From the NCBI GenBank assembly GCA_948144175.1, contig CANXME010000106.1:2790001-2854000 (forward strand): a stretch of 64,000 nt of DNA, read 5' to 3'. Of this stretch, positions 54,937 to 64,000 are shown in pieces. Source of the stretch: Closterium sp. NIES-65. Lineage: Eukaryota; Streptophyta; Zygnematophyceae; Desmidiales; Closteriaceae. Within the stretch, counting starts at the first letter, position 1, and the number at the start of each line of letters is the position of its first letter. A model generated the notes under the pieces. It saw nothing but the letters and a program-made list of their open reading frames with translations, was not told the DNA's origin and made no database searches. The position numbers and the translations under genes were made by a program.

Positions 54937-57900
54937 ATGACAGTATTCCGCGAGCCCGAGTCGCCTGCATCTGCGGCATCGGCGTCGCCGCGGGCGCAGA
55001 GGAAGCACCTGCTGCCTCGCCCCGTGCTCGACGCCGTCGCCGGCGCCGTGTCGGGCGGGGTGGCGCGTCTCGTGGTGTCGCCACTCGACGTCATCAAGAT
55101 CCGATTTCAGGTGCCTCCCGCGCCATGCCTCGCACCCTCTCGTCGCTTCGTCTTCGCAGCTGCTTCGGATCGTTCTCATGCCTTCACGCTGCATAGTGCC
55201 TCCCCGCGATCCGTTTTTCACCGATAGCTGCAACGCAGCTGCCGTGTCTGTGAAGCTCAGCTCGCCTCGCCATGACTCCTCTCCGCGATTACCCGAACGG
55301 GCGCGCACTTATCTCTCACGCCGCTGCCGCGCTCACCCCGCCGTCCTCGCGATCCCCGCAGGTGCAGCTGGAGCCCATCCACGCGCCGCATGCCGCCGCC
55401 GCCGCCACCTCCGCAGCTGGGCGCGCGGCGGCGACGGCGGCGGCGGGCGCGGTGCGGGCGTCGCGGTCCAAGTACACGGGGCTGCTGCAGGCCGCGCGGG
55501 AGATCCTCCGCGAGGAAGGCGTGCAGGTGTTCGCGCGGGGCTGGTGGGCGCGCGGGGCTGGGCGGGGAGGGGGGATGTCGGAGGGGCATGGAGAAGGGCC
55601 GAGGCGAGAGAGTGGAATGAGGGAGGCGATGGCTTTCTGAGCTGGGGTTGAGGGTTCTGGCTGTGGGGTTGCCATAGGCGGAATGGCTGGTCGCAATGCG
55701 GTGGGGCCGGGAGACAGGCAGTGGGAGGAACGGGTAGAGGCTCGGGAGGGATGGACTTTTGAGTCGACTCAAAAGGCAGTGGGAGGAACGGGTAGAGGCT
55801 CGGGAGGGATGGACTTTTGAGTCGACTCAAAAGACAGTGGGAGGAACGGGTAGAGGCTCGGGAGGGATGGACTTTTGAGTCGACTCAAAAGGCAGTGGGA
55901 GGAACGGGTAGAGGCTCGGGAGGGATGGATGCATGAAGGGTGGAGCGGGATGGCGGAAGGTGATAAGGAGGGGGGGGCGGTGGGAAAGGAGGGAGGGAGG
56001 TAGGGAGAGGAGGCGGGAATGGGGAGGGAGGGGATTTTGGTTGAGGAAGGCGGTTGGGAAGTGATAAAATGGGTGGGGAAGGGGGAGAGGAGGAGTGAGG
56101 GAGGGTGCCTGGGGAGGGTGGGCGGAGGAACAAAGGTGTTCCCGAACTTACCGCATGTGCTGAATGGGCTGGAAGCTGCTGTCAGCAAGAGTGAGGGCTA
56201 GAGGCGCATCTTTGCAGGCAGAGAGAAGCGGCCTGGCAGATGGCGGGCCGTGCACACCGACCATGCTCAGTCAACCGTCCCCTTGCCATGCCTCGTCTCA
56301 CCTTCCCTCATCCCAGCCTTGTTCACCCACGTCCCTCCGCGCCTCCACTTTTCTCCTCTCCCTCGCCCAGAGCCCACCTCGCCCTGCCTCCCCCTCCCCT
56401 ATCTCCCTCGTTTCCCCAACCCTCCCAACACGTTTTCCCCCGTTCCTCTCTCTCCCCCGAGAGCAGGGCTTCTGGCGGGGCACGGTGCCGGGGCTGCTGT
56501 TGGTGATGCCCTACACCGCCATCCAGTTCGTCGTCATCCACCGCTTCAAATCGCTCATGACCGGCTCACACCGCACAGGTGAGCGCACAGGGCAGGTGGC
56601 AAGCGAACAGGGGAGGCGAGGTGGAGGGCGGGCTGTGCGGCGGGTGAGGAGGCGAGTGAGAGAAAGGTGGGGTAGCGCAGTGAGGACGCCAAACATGCGC
56701 TGTGTAGCGCAGTGAGGACGTCAAACAAGCACTGTGTAGCGCAGTGAGGACGTCAAACAAGCGCTGTGTAGCGCAGTGAGGACGTCAAACAAGCGATGTG
56801 GCCCCCCTTCCCCTTCCCATGCCCACGCTCTCCATGACTGTCAGGGAAACTGACATCTCCAGTCTCATACTCTCCCTTTGTCATCCCCTCATGCCTCACA
56901 ACCTTCCCCTCCCCCTATCTCTCCTTCCCCCTTTTTCAAGACCCCGGGAAGCTGCAGCTGTCGTTGGTAAGGATATCCCTTCACGCCCGCCCTTCAATTC
57001 CCCGCTCATACACCAGCGATACCCCCTTCCCCCTTTCTCCTTCCTACCCCTCGCTTCCCGCCCCTGGCAGATGACCACAAGCAGCTGCGGCCGGAGCTGT
57101 CATTCGTGGGGCCGTACCGCTGCTCCCCTTCATCCCCGTCGTCCACGTCTCCCTCCATATGCCTCGTGTGCCCCCGTGTGCCCCCGTGTGCCCCCTGGCA
57201 GAGGACCACAAGCAGCTGCGACCGGAGCTGTCATTCGTGGGCGGGTCGGTGGCGGGCATGGCGGCCACGGTGGGGTCGTACCCCTTCGACCTGCTGCGCA
57301 CCGTGCTCGCCTCACAAGGCGAACCCAAGGTGCGTGCATCACACGAGGCACAGCATGGCATCACACGAGGCACAGCATGGCATCACACGAGGCACAGCAT
57401 GGCATCACACGAGGCACAGCATGGCATTTGAGTCGACTCAAAAGTCAACGCGCAGAGCTCTCCGTTAATGAGGCATGGCGGCCACGGTAGGGTGGGGTCG
57501 TACCCCTTCGACCTGCTGCGCACCGTGCTGGCTTCCCAGGGCGAACCCAAGGTGAGGGACGAGGCATGAGTGCTGGCATCAGTGCGGCATATGGGTGCGG
57601 CATATGGGTGCGGCATATGGGTGCGGCATATGGGTGCGGCATATGGGTGTGGCATATGAGTGCGGCATATGGGTGCGGTATATGAGTGCGGCATATGAGT
57701 GCGGCATATGGGTGCGGCATATGAGTGCGGCATATGAGTGCAGCATATGAGTGCGGAATATGAGTGTGGCATATGAGTGCAGCATATGAGTGCGGCATAT
57801 GAGTGCGGCATATGAGTGCGGCATATGAGTGCGGCATATGAGTGCGGCATATGAGTGTGGCATATGAGTGCGGCATATGAGTGCGGCATATGAGTGCGGC

Positions 57901-60780
57901 ATATGAGTGCGGCATATGAGTGCGGCATATGAGTGCGGCATATGAGTGCGGCATATGAGTGCGGCATATGAGTGCGGCATATGAGTGCGGCATATGAGTG
58001 CGGCATATGAGTGCGGCATATGAGTGCGGCATATGAGTGCGGCATATGAGTGCGGCATATGAGTGCGGCATATGAGTGGGGCATATGAGTGTGGCATATG
58101 AGTGCGGCATATGAGTGCGGCATATGAGTGCGGCATATGAGTGCGGCATATGAGTGCGGCATATGAGTGCGGCATATGAGTGCGGCATATGAGTGCGGCA
58201 TATGAGTGCGGCATATGAGTGTGGCATATGAGTGTGGCATATGAGTGCGGCATATGAGTGCGGCTTATGAGTGCGGCATATGAGTGCGGCATATGAGTGC
58301 GGCATATGAGTGCGGCATATGAGTGTGGCATATGAGTGCGGCATATGAGTGTGGCATATGAGTGCGGCATATGAGTGCGGCATATGAGTGTGGCATATGA
58401 GTGCGGCATATGAGTGCGGCATATGAGTGCGGCATATGAGTGCGGCATATGAGTGCGGCATATGAGTGCGGCATATGAGTGTGGCATATGAGTGTGGCAT
58501 ATGAGTGCGGCATATGAGTGCGGCATATGAGTGCGGCATATGAGTGCGGCATATGAGTGTGGCATATGAGTGCGGCATCTGAGTGCGGCATATGAGTGCG
58601 GCATATGAGTGCGGCATGAGGCCTGATGCAGGGCGAACCCAAGGTGAGGGACGAGGCATGAGGCAGGGCTGTACGGCAACGCGTGTCAACTTGCCAAGGG
58701 TGTGGCGGGGAGAAGGCATGAGGGCAGTCAATCATGGCAGCCGCTTCTCCCTTGCACTCTGGCAGGTTCACTTTCCAGTGCTCTTTCTCTCCTCTTTCTC
58801 TCGCTGCCACCCCTTCTCACTCAACCCCTTCTCACTCAACCCCTTCTCACTCAACCCCTTCTCACTCAACCCTGCTCACCCCAACCCCTTGCAACGCGCG
58901 TGCACAGGTGTATGCGGGCATGAGGGCGGCGTGCATGGGGATAGTGAGGGAGCGCGGGGTGAGGGGGCTGTTTGCAGGGCTGCCGCCCACCATGGTGGAG
59001 ATCATCCCCTACGCCGGCCTGCAGTTCGGCCTCTACGATGCCTTCAAGCGCCACCTCGCTGTACGTGCCCCTGCCTTACCCCACCCCACCCCACCCCACC
59101 CTGCGCCCCTCTGCCTTCTTCTCGCACCCCTTCCCCTATGCGCCCTTGTAGCAAAAATGCCCCACTCTGCTTTCTGGTGGCCGTGAGGCACCGGTAGCAG
59201 CACCGCGGAGGGGAGGCTCAGCGATCGCGCCTTCTCACTGATCTCGCCCTCATCCGTTGCGAAAGTGTTTGTCAGCGCCCAACCAACGGTGTTGGACTTG
59301 CTCTAACATTCACCGTCCACTTATCTTCCTATCATATCTCATGATACCTATATCATACAGTCTGTCATATCAGCCAGCTCACTTGTGTCCGTGGCATTGC
59401 TGCGCGCCCCCTCTCACTGTATGCAGCACTACAACTGGTCGCGCTCCAAGGCTCGCCACGACCGCCCCGTGTCGCTCGCCCACTCCCACCTGCCCTCCAC
59501 AGCCCCGTCCACCGCGCCACTCTCCCCGCCGCTATCACCCTCACCATCATCATCACCATCACTCTCACCAGCAGCAGCCCCGCCAGCCGTGGCATCGGCA
59601 GTGGAGCGGGCGGCACGGCCTGCCGTGTCATCGGGGCAGCTGAGTGCATGGCAGCAGTTCATGTGTGGGCTGGCAGCGGGCACACTCGCTAAGGTCGCCT
59701 GCCACCCACTCGATGTCGTCAAAAAGCGATTCCAAGTGAGTGTGATGCCTTTCCTTGATCCTGCTGCTAAAAGGCGCCCCATGCCCTCCCATGCCCTCCC
59801 ATGCCCTCCCATGCCCTCCCATGCCCTCCCATGCTCCCCCATGCCCTCCCATGCCCTCCCATGCCCTCCCATGCCCTCCCATGCCCTCCCATGCCCTCCC
59901 ATGCTCCCCCATGCCCTCCCATGCCCTCCCATGCATTCCCATGCCCTCCCTTTCCCTCCCATGCCCTCCCATGCCCTCCCATGCCCTCCCATGCCCCCCC
60001 ATGCCCTCCCATGCCCTCCCATGCCCTCCCATGCCCTCCCATGCCCCCCCATGCCCTCCCATGCCCTCCCATGCCCTCCCATGCCCTCCCATGCCCTCCC
60101 TTTCCCTCCCATGCCCTCCCACGCCCTCCCATGCCCTCCCATGCCCTCCCATGCCCTCCCATGCCCTCCCATGCCCTCCCATGCCTTTCCACGCCTTCCC
60201 ATGCCTCCCCATGCCTTCTCATGCCTACAAATACCTTTTGACGCGTTCCCATGCCTTGCCGTCCTTGCCATACCCTCCCATGCTTTGCCTTGCCTTGCGA
60301 TGCTATGTCATGGTATTTGACTCCATGGGATGCCATGTATGCCATACCACTCCATGAGATACCATGTATGCCATGCCACTCCATGGGATGCCATGTACCC
60401 GTATCCCATGCCACTCCATGTCCCATCCTCATCCACGCTGTGCCATCCTCCCATCCATGTAAAACGACTCTCGTCCCCTGAGCTACTAAGTCATGATGTT
60501 TTTTCGTATATCTTCTCCGTTTCGCCCACTCGGACCCCATCGATCCGGGCAGGTGGAGGGGCTGCGGCGCCATCCTCGGTACGGAGCACGCATCCAGCCG
60601 AGGGCGTACCGCGGCATGGTAGACGCGCTGCGCAAGATAGTGGCCACCGAGGGTGTGGAGGGGCTCTATAAAGGTGTGCTGCCTTCCGTTATCAAAGCCG
60701 CCCCATCTGCTGCAATCACCTTTTTTGTCTACGAGCTTGTCGCAAAGTTTCTCGAGGAAATGTCCTCAACAGACGTCTAA
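54937..60780 (+). CDS. Mitochondrial thiamine diphosphate carrier
   Basis: Inner-membrane carrier importing thiamine diphosphate, cofactor of pyruvate and 2-oxoglutarate dehydrogenases. Seven exons: 54937-55110, 55362-55526, 56467-56578, 57202-57329, 58908-59060, 59427-59735, 60553-60780; 422 residues, all phases consistent. Three mitochondrial-carrier signatures are present: [24 protein letters not shown] and [11 protein letters not shown]. Each is followed by its even-numbered helix region ([27 protein letters not shown]). The last exon ([20 protein letters not shown]) is close to plant TPC proteins. It is longer than the usual ~335 residues because of Ala- and Ser/Pro-rich loop insertions in exons 2 and 6. 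Confidence 0.93.
55709..55928. repeat. 58-bp tandem repeat with an 18-bp palindrome, carrier intron 2
   Basis: Four copies of a 58-bp unit. The first three end in the perfect palindrome TTTTGAGTCGACTCAAAA (55757-55774, 55815-55832, 55873-55890). The intron is 55527-56466. Confidence 0.93.
56668..56800. repeat. 32-bp tandem repeat, carrier intron 3
   Basis: Four copies of a 32-bp unit (core AGCGCAGTGAGGACGTCAAA) in intron 56579-57201. Confidence 0.92.
57071..57110 (+). pseudogene. Partial copy of carrier exon 4 start
   Basis: An AG acceptor followed by codons for [13 protein letters not shown], nearly the same as the start of exon 4 at 57202, but diverging after 40 bp with no donor or open continuation of the carrier. 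A tandem fragment of the real exon. Confidence 0.8.
57336..57425. repeat. 22-bp tandem repeat, start of carrier intron 4
   Basis: Four copies of a 22-bp unit (core GCATCACACGAGGCACAGC), ending at another copy of the TTTGAGTCGACTCAAA palindrome (57427-57442). Confidence 0.92.
57473..57552 (+). pseudogene. Partial copy of carrier exon 4 end
   Basis: Repeats the 3' half of exon 4 (codons for [17 protein letters not shown] plus donor GTGAGG) with a short insertion. It lies in intron 4 just before the 13-bp minisatellite. A second, shorter copy (GGCGAACCCAAGGTGAGG) lies at about 58631, after the minisatellite. Confidence 0.82.
57583..58617. repeat. 13-bp minisatellite, carrier intron 4
   Basis: About 79 copies of GTGCGGCATATGA (about 1 kb). 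It is open in all frames and so gives long spurious ORFs. Every unit contains CATATG. Confidence 0.96.
59780..60190. repeat. 10-bp minisatellite, carrier intron 6
   Basis: About 41 copies of CCCATGCCCT with a few variants, in intron 59736-60552. It decays into CCATG-rich sequence up to about 60420. Confidence 0.96.
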
Positions 60781-60935
60781 TAAGCAAGCATTGTTATCGC
60801 TACGAATAGTAAATTGAGAAACACTGCATTCCTGTTAGTAGCAAAGCAAGTGAAGAGTGCAAAGACGATTACCGTCTATTCCCAGATAAAAGACCCGAGG
60901 GACTTACCAAAAATCCATTCAAAGTTGTTAGGGTG
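60781..60935 (+). other. 3' flank of the carrier gene
   Basis: About 155 bp of ordinary sequence up to the D-family LTR; no gene seen. Confidence 0.6.
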
Positions 60936-61032
60936 TGTTGGGCTGAACGCCCTAGGGTCTTTGGTAGAGTAAAAGTCTGAGTAAACGATGTAGTAGCGGA
61001 AGCGTTTTGAATAAATTCCTTGAACCACCTTG
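60936..61032 (-). repeat. D-family LTR fragment (D3)
   Basis: Begins TGTTGGGCTGAACGCCCTAGG (shortened: first ~97 bp of a D LTR in the same orientation as D1 and D2). It is cut by copia J after GAACCACCTTG; the rest would lie beyond J, outside the window. Confidence 0.85.
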
Positions 61033-61164
61033 TGTCAGAACTTATAGCTTACTTGTTTCTGTAGGCTATAGTGGGGTATCCCATAGGGGGTACAACCCAA
61101 TTAGGGTTTCCTATTTGTACTCACTTCGTTCATAGTCATTCCATTCTCGTTCTTTGTTTTCACA
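61033..61164 (+). repeat. 5' LTR of copia J
   Basis: Starts TGTCAGAACTTATAG and ends GTTTTCACA. It aligns end to end with the copia C LTR. Confidence 0.93.
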
Positions 61165-61215
61165 TGGAATCAGAGCAGGTTCCCTCCTAGGGACTGCTTC
61201 TAGGGCCCACCGAAC

Positions 61216-61231
61216 CGCGCCCCGAGGCGCG
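61216..61231 (+). other. CCGA-tetraloop leader hairpin, copia J
   Basis: CGCGCC-CCGA-GGCGCG followed by nine T and a GCGAC/GTCGC stem. It starts 51 nt after the first base of the primer site at 61165. Confidence 0.85.
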
Positions 61232-61261
61232 TTTTTTTTTTAGCGACCCGTCGTGTCGCCC

Positions 61262-62040
61262 CTAGCGGACCGTTGCGCCGCCCTTCCCCTCGCGGCTCCG
61301 CCGCCCTTCCCTAGCGGCCCCGCCGCCCTTCGATCGCGGCCCCGCCGCCCTCTGCTACGCGGCCCCGCCACCGCCCTTCGATCGCGGCCCCGCCGCCCTC
61401 TGCCTCGCGGCCCCACCGCCCTCTGCTACGCGGCCCCGCCGCCCTCTGCTACGCGGCCCCACCGCCCTCTGCTACGCGGCCCCGCCGCCCTTTGATCGCG
61501 GCCCCGCCGCCCTCTGCTACGCGGCCCCGCCGCCCTCTGCCACGCGGCCCCGCCGCCCTTCGATCGCGGCCCCGCCGCCCCCTGCTACGCGGCCCCGCCG
61601 CTCTTTCGGTAGCGGCCCCGCCGCCCTCTGCTACGCGGCCCCGCCGCCCTCTGCTACGCGGCCCCGCCGCTCTCTTCGGTCGCGGCCCCGCCGCCACTCT
61701 GCTACGCGGCCCCGCCGATCCGCCCAGCAGCAGCCGCCGCCGCCTGAGCCGCCGCCGAGCCGCCGCCGAGCCGCCGCCGAGCCGCCGCCGAGCCGCCGCT
61801 GAGCCGCCGCCGAGCCGCCGCCGAGCCGCCGCCCGAGCCGCCGCCGAGCCGCCCGTGCCGCCCGAGCCGCCGCCGAGCCGCCCGTGACGCCCGAGCCGCC
61901 CGCGCCGCCCAGCAGCAGCCGAGCCGCCGCCGAGCAGCCGCCGCCGGGCCGCCGCCGAGCCGCCGCCGAGCCGCCGCCGAGCCGCCCGTGCCGCCCGAGC
62001 CGCCCGCGCCGCCCGAGCCGCCTGCGGAGCCGTGCTGCTG
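61262..62040 (+). repeat. GC-rich tandem leader of copia J
   Basis: First GCGGCCCCGCCGCCCT-like units, then GAGCCGCCGCC units, as in C. Non-coding. Confidence 0.85.
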
Positions 62041-62098
62041 TTCCTCTGCTGCTGACCTACCTGCCTCTCCCCGCCCGGTGAGATTTTCAGCTGCTGTC

Positions 62099-64000
62099 AT
62101 GGCCACCCCCAATGTTCTTACCTTTGACGCTGAGGGGAGGGCCATTGACTTTGCCGTCTGGATTGAAGACCTGCAGCTGTACTTACTGTGTGATGCGATA
62201 GATGAGGTCTCTCTCTTTGACTTTGTCTCTGGCGCTGTCCCTGCCCCACCTGCTGATGCTGACTCTACCGTTCGCTCCAAGTGGGCGACCCGCGATGCTG
62301 CTGCACGTCTTGCTGTGCGTCGCCACCTCCCTTCCTCTGAGCGTGCCCACTTTAGTCAGTGCAAGACCGCTCAGGCCTTGTACGACGCTGTAGTTGCACG
62401 CTACTCCTCCCCTTCCTCCGCTACCCTTAGCCGCCTCATGCTACCGTTTCTCTTCCCTGACCTCGCTTCCTTTCACACTGTCGCTGACCTCGTTACCCAC
62501 CTCCGTGCTAGTGACACCCGCTACCGCGCTGCCCTTCCTGCTGAGTTCCGCGCTGCGAACCCTCCTCCCATGTACATCACTCTCTACTTTCTCGTCACCC
62601 GTCTCCCTGAGTCCCTTCGTGTCGTTAGGGACCAGTTTCTCTCTGTCTGTCCAACCACTCTCACTGTCGACCTCCTTGAGGAGTCCCTGCTAGCGGCTGA
62701 GAAGAGTATTGTCGCTGTAGGGGCCTCTCGGGGTGACCCTCGCACCCCCATCTTTGAGGGGTGTGGTCCTTCCCCCCTGCTGCCCTCTGTCGCCTCTGCC
62801 GCTGCGGCCGACCTCACTGGTTTTGAGTCGGTCGGCGCGGCGTCTGCCCCCAGCGGCAGACGTCGCGCTGGCAAGGGCAAGGGGGGCAAGGGAGCGGGTG
62901 GAGCTAGAGGGGGCGGTGGAGGAGGCGGTGGGGGTGGCGGGGGGAGTAGGGGTGGCAGTGGGGGTGGTGGCGGGAGTGGAGGTACTGGTGGCGGCGGTGG
63001 AGGCGGAGGTGGCGGCGGAGGTGGTAGCGGAGGAGGCGGTGGGAGCGGTGGGAGCGACGGTCCTGGTGGGGGAGGTGGAGGTGGAGACGGGGGTGCCGGT
63101 GGAGGCGGGGGTGGCAGTGGAGGCGGGGGTCGGAGTGGCTCGTCTCAGCGGAGCAGCTCCGGGGGTGGTCAGCGCCAGCAGCAGCAGCAGCAGCAGCCGC
63201 ACCAGCAGCCACAGCAGCAGCAGCGCTCTCGCACCGTCCCCGGCCCTCAGCAGCTCCGTGAGTGGTACTCGCAGCGTCAGCGTGGTGGTGCGCTTGGTCC
63301 TTGCCCCTACGTTCTCCGCACCGGTGACCGTGCAGGGGAGAGGTGTGGAGGCGCCCACACTGCCCGCCGCTGCTTTGGCCGCCTGACTGACGCTTGGCGT
63401 CAGCAGTTTCCGGAGGCAGCTGAGATCCCCCGCTGGGGAGAGCTGTCTAGGGCTGGTGTAGCTATTTATGATCTTGATTTTGATGCTATTCTCTCTGCTA
63501 TGTATGGTGCGATTGGTAGTGATGAGGATGACTGTTACCGGTGTTTCCCGCCCGACCCGGGCATTGGTACTGCCGCGTCAGGTACTAGTGAGGCTGCTGC
63601 TCTAGGTGCCAGTGCGTCTGTGCTCTCAGGTGCTGGTGAGTCTGCCCTCTCAGGTACTGTGTCGGCTTCGGCCTCTCACACCTTCACCCTTGACTCTGGA
63701 GCGTCTCGCTCCTTCTTTCGGGACCACACCACTCTCACGCCGCTGAGTCGGCCGGTTGCGGTGTCCCTGGCTGACCCCTCTGGGGGGCCTGTCCTGTCTC
63801 GCTTCTCCACTGTCCTCCCGTGTCCGGCGGCCCCCTCTGGCACCCTGACTGGTCTTTACCTCCCCTCGTTCTCGACGAACTTGGTGAGTGGTGCTGACCT
63901 CCAGGATGCGGGTGTCCACCAGTTCACCCCTGCTCGTCAGCGGGTGACCCACTGCACGGAGGCGGATACAGGTCGCCACCTGGCTACGTTTACACGTCGG
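62099..64000 (+). CDS. Copia J gag-pol, open to the window edge
   Basis: ATG at 62099 starts a frame with no stop in the 1.9 kb visible. Gag begins MATPNVLTFDAEG. The capsid-type region is followed by a long poly-Gly tract (about 62910-63130), a poly-Gln tract, and the Cys/His motif C-X13-C-X3-H-X4-C (RTGDRAGERCGGAHTARRC). Protease LDSGASRSFF then appears at about 63690, followed by the start of the integrase region. No damage is visible, so J is the best candidate in the window for an intact copia, although its pol lies mostly outside. Confidence 0.93.
   Translation, partial: MATPNVLTFDAEGRAIDFAVWIEDLQLYLLCDAIDEVSLFDFVSGAVPAPPADADSTVRSKWATRDAAARLAVRRHLPSSERAHFSQCKTAQALYDAVVARYSSPSSATLSRLMLPFLFPDLASFHTVADLVTHLRASDTRYRAALPAEFRAANPPPMYITLYFLVTRLPESLRVVRDQFLSVCPTTLTVDLLEESLLAAEKSIVAVGASRGDPRTPIFEGCGPSPLLPSVASAAAADLTGFESVGAASAPSGRRRAGKGKGGKGAGGARGGGGGGGGGGGGSRGGSGGGGGSGGTGGGGGGGGGGGGGSGGGGGSGGSDGPGGGGGGGDGGAGGGGGGSGGGGRSGSSQRSSSGGGQRQQQQQQQPHQQPQQQQRSRTVPGPQQLREWYSQRQRGGALGPCPYVLRTGDRAGERCGGAHTARRCFGRLTDAWRQQFPEAAEIPRWGELSRAGVAIYDLDFDAILSAMYGAIGSDEDDCYRCFPPDPGIGTAASGTSEAAALGASASVLSGAGESALSGTVSASASHTFTLDSGASRSFFRDHTTLTPLSRPVAVSLADPSGGPVLSRFSTVLPCPAAPSGTLTGLYLPSFSTNLVSGADLQDAGVHQFTPARQRVTHCTEADTGRHLATFTRR

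Larger units (their letters stand above)
61033..64000 (+). mobile_element. Ty1/copia retrotransposon J, 5' portion
   Basis: Plus-strand copia whose 3' part lies beyond the window. It has a 132-bp 5' LTR, primer site TGGAATCAGAGCAGG, GC-rich leader and open gag-pol. LTR and protein are closest to copia C. Confidence 0.95.

Noticed and set aside
57583-58617. CRISPR-like regular array
   Set aside because: Units are contiguous 13-mers with no unique spacers; it is a minisatellite in a eukaryotic intron.
57383-58731. Long repetitive minus-strand frames (up to 428 residues) over 57.4-58.7 kb
   Set aside because: A 13-bp unit with no stop in any frame gives endless ORFs; it lies in a carrier intron.
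59385-60573. Repetitive frames on both strands (Ser/His/Ala/Leu/Pro or Gly/Arg/Ala/Trp/Glu)
   Set aside because: Products of the 10-bp minisatellite in carrier intron 6.

Overview
The window is eukaryotic nuclear DNA. Two host genes have GT-AG (and a few GC-AG) spliced exons, and most of the rest is LTR retrotransposon sequence. The host genes (a plant-type KIN-1 kinesin and a plant-type mitochondrial thiamine diphosphate carrier), the Met-tRNA-like primer sites and the high GC content point to the green lineage. A streptophyte alga, for example a desmid such as Closterium, fits best; this is inference only.

From 1 to 45735 the window is one nested stack of mobile elements, resolved here by target-site duplications (TSDs) and LTR lengths. 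The outermost is D1, a Ty1/copia element on the minus strand whose 5' LTR ends at 45735. D1 contains four insertions: copia B (plus, ends 18752), the non-autonomous element E (20141-28903), a 709-bp hAT-like MITE (30073-30781) and a second D-family element, D2 (30817-45626). B is split by the Ty3/gypsy chromovirus A (minus, 1-13423). A is itself split by copia C (3570-10358) and by a 5'-truncated non-autonomous element N1 (1411-2239). E's 3' LTR is split by copia F (21449-28788). D2's 3' LTR is split by a solo copia LTR, H, which in turn contains the TRIM-like element I (30893-32559). D2's gag is split by copia G (37580-44920). Nesting reaches five levels. LTR pairs differ at only one to four positions, so most of the insertions look recent.

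From 45736 to 60935 is an island of host genes. Gene K (minus) is an unrecognised protein with a C-terminal hydrophobic tail that looks like a GPI-anchor signal. The kinesin (minus) and the thiamine diphosphate carrier (plus) are divergently transcribed from a roughly 550-bp shared upstream region. The introns of K and of the carrier gene are filled with minisatellites of different unit length (10 to 58 bp). A polypurine tract of about 1 kb lies upstream of the K exons.

From 60936 to the end a third D-family LTR is interrupted by copia J (plus), whose gag-pol frame is open to the window edge.

Three sequence signals stand out. First, gypsy A has a canonical -1 frameshift heptamer followed by a strong hairpin at the gag/pol boundary. 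Second, a GC-rich hairpin with a CCGA-type tetraloop lies 50 to 61 nt downstream of the primer site in the autonomous copia elements (C, F, G, J) and also in the otherwise non-coding elements E and I. Third, D2 lacks RNase H and a catalytic integrase Asp yet has near-identical LTRs.
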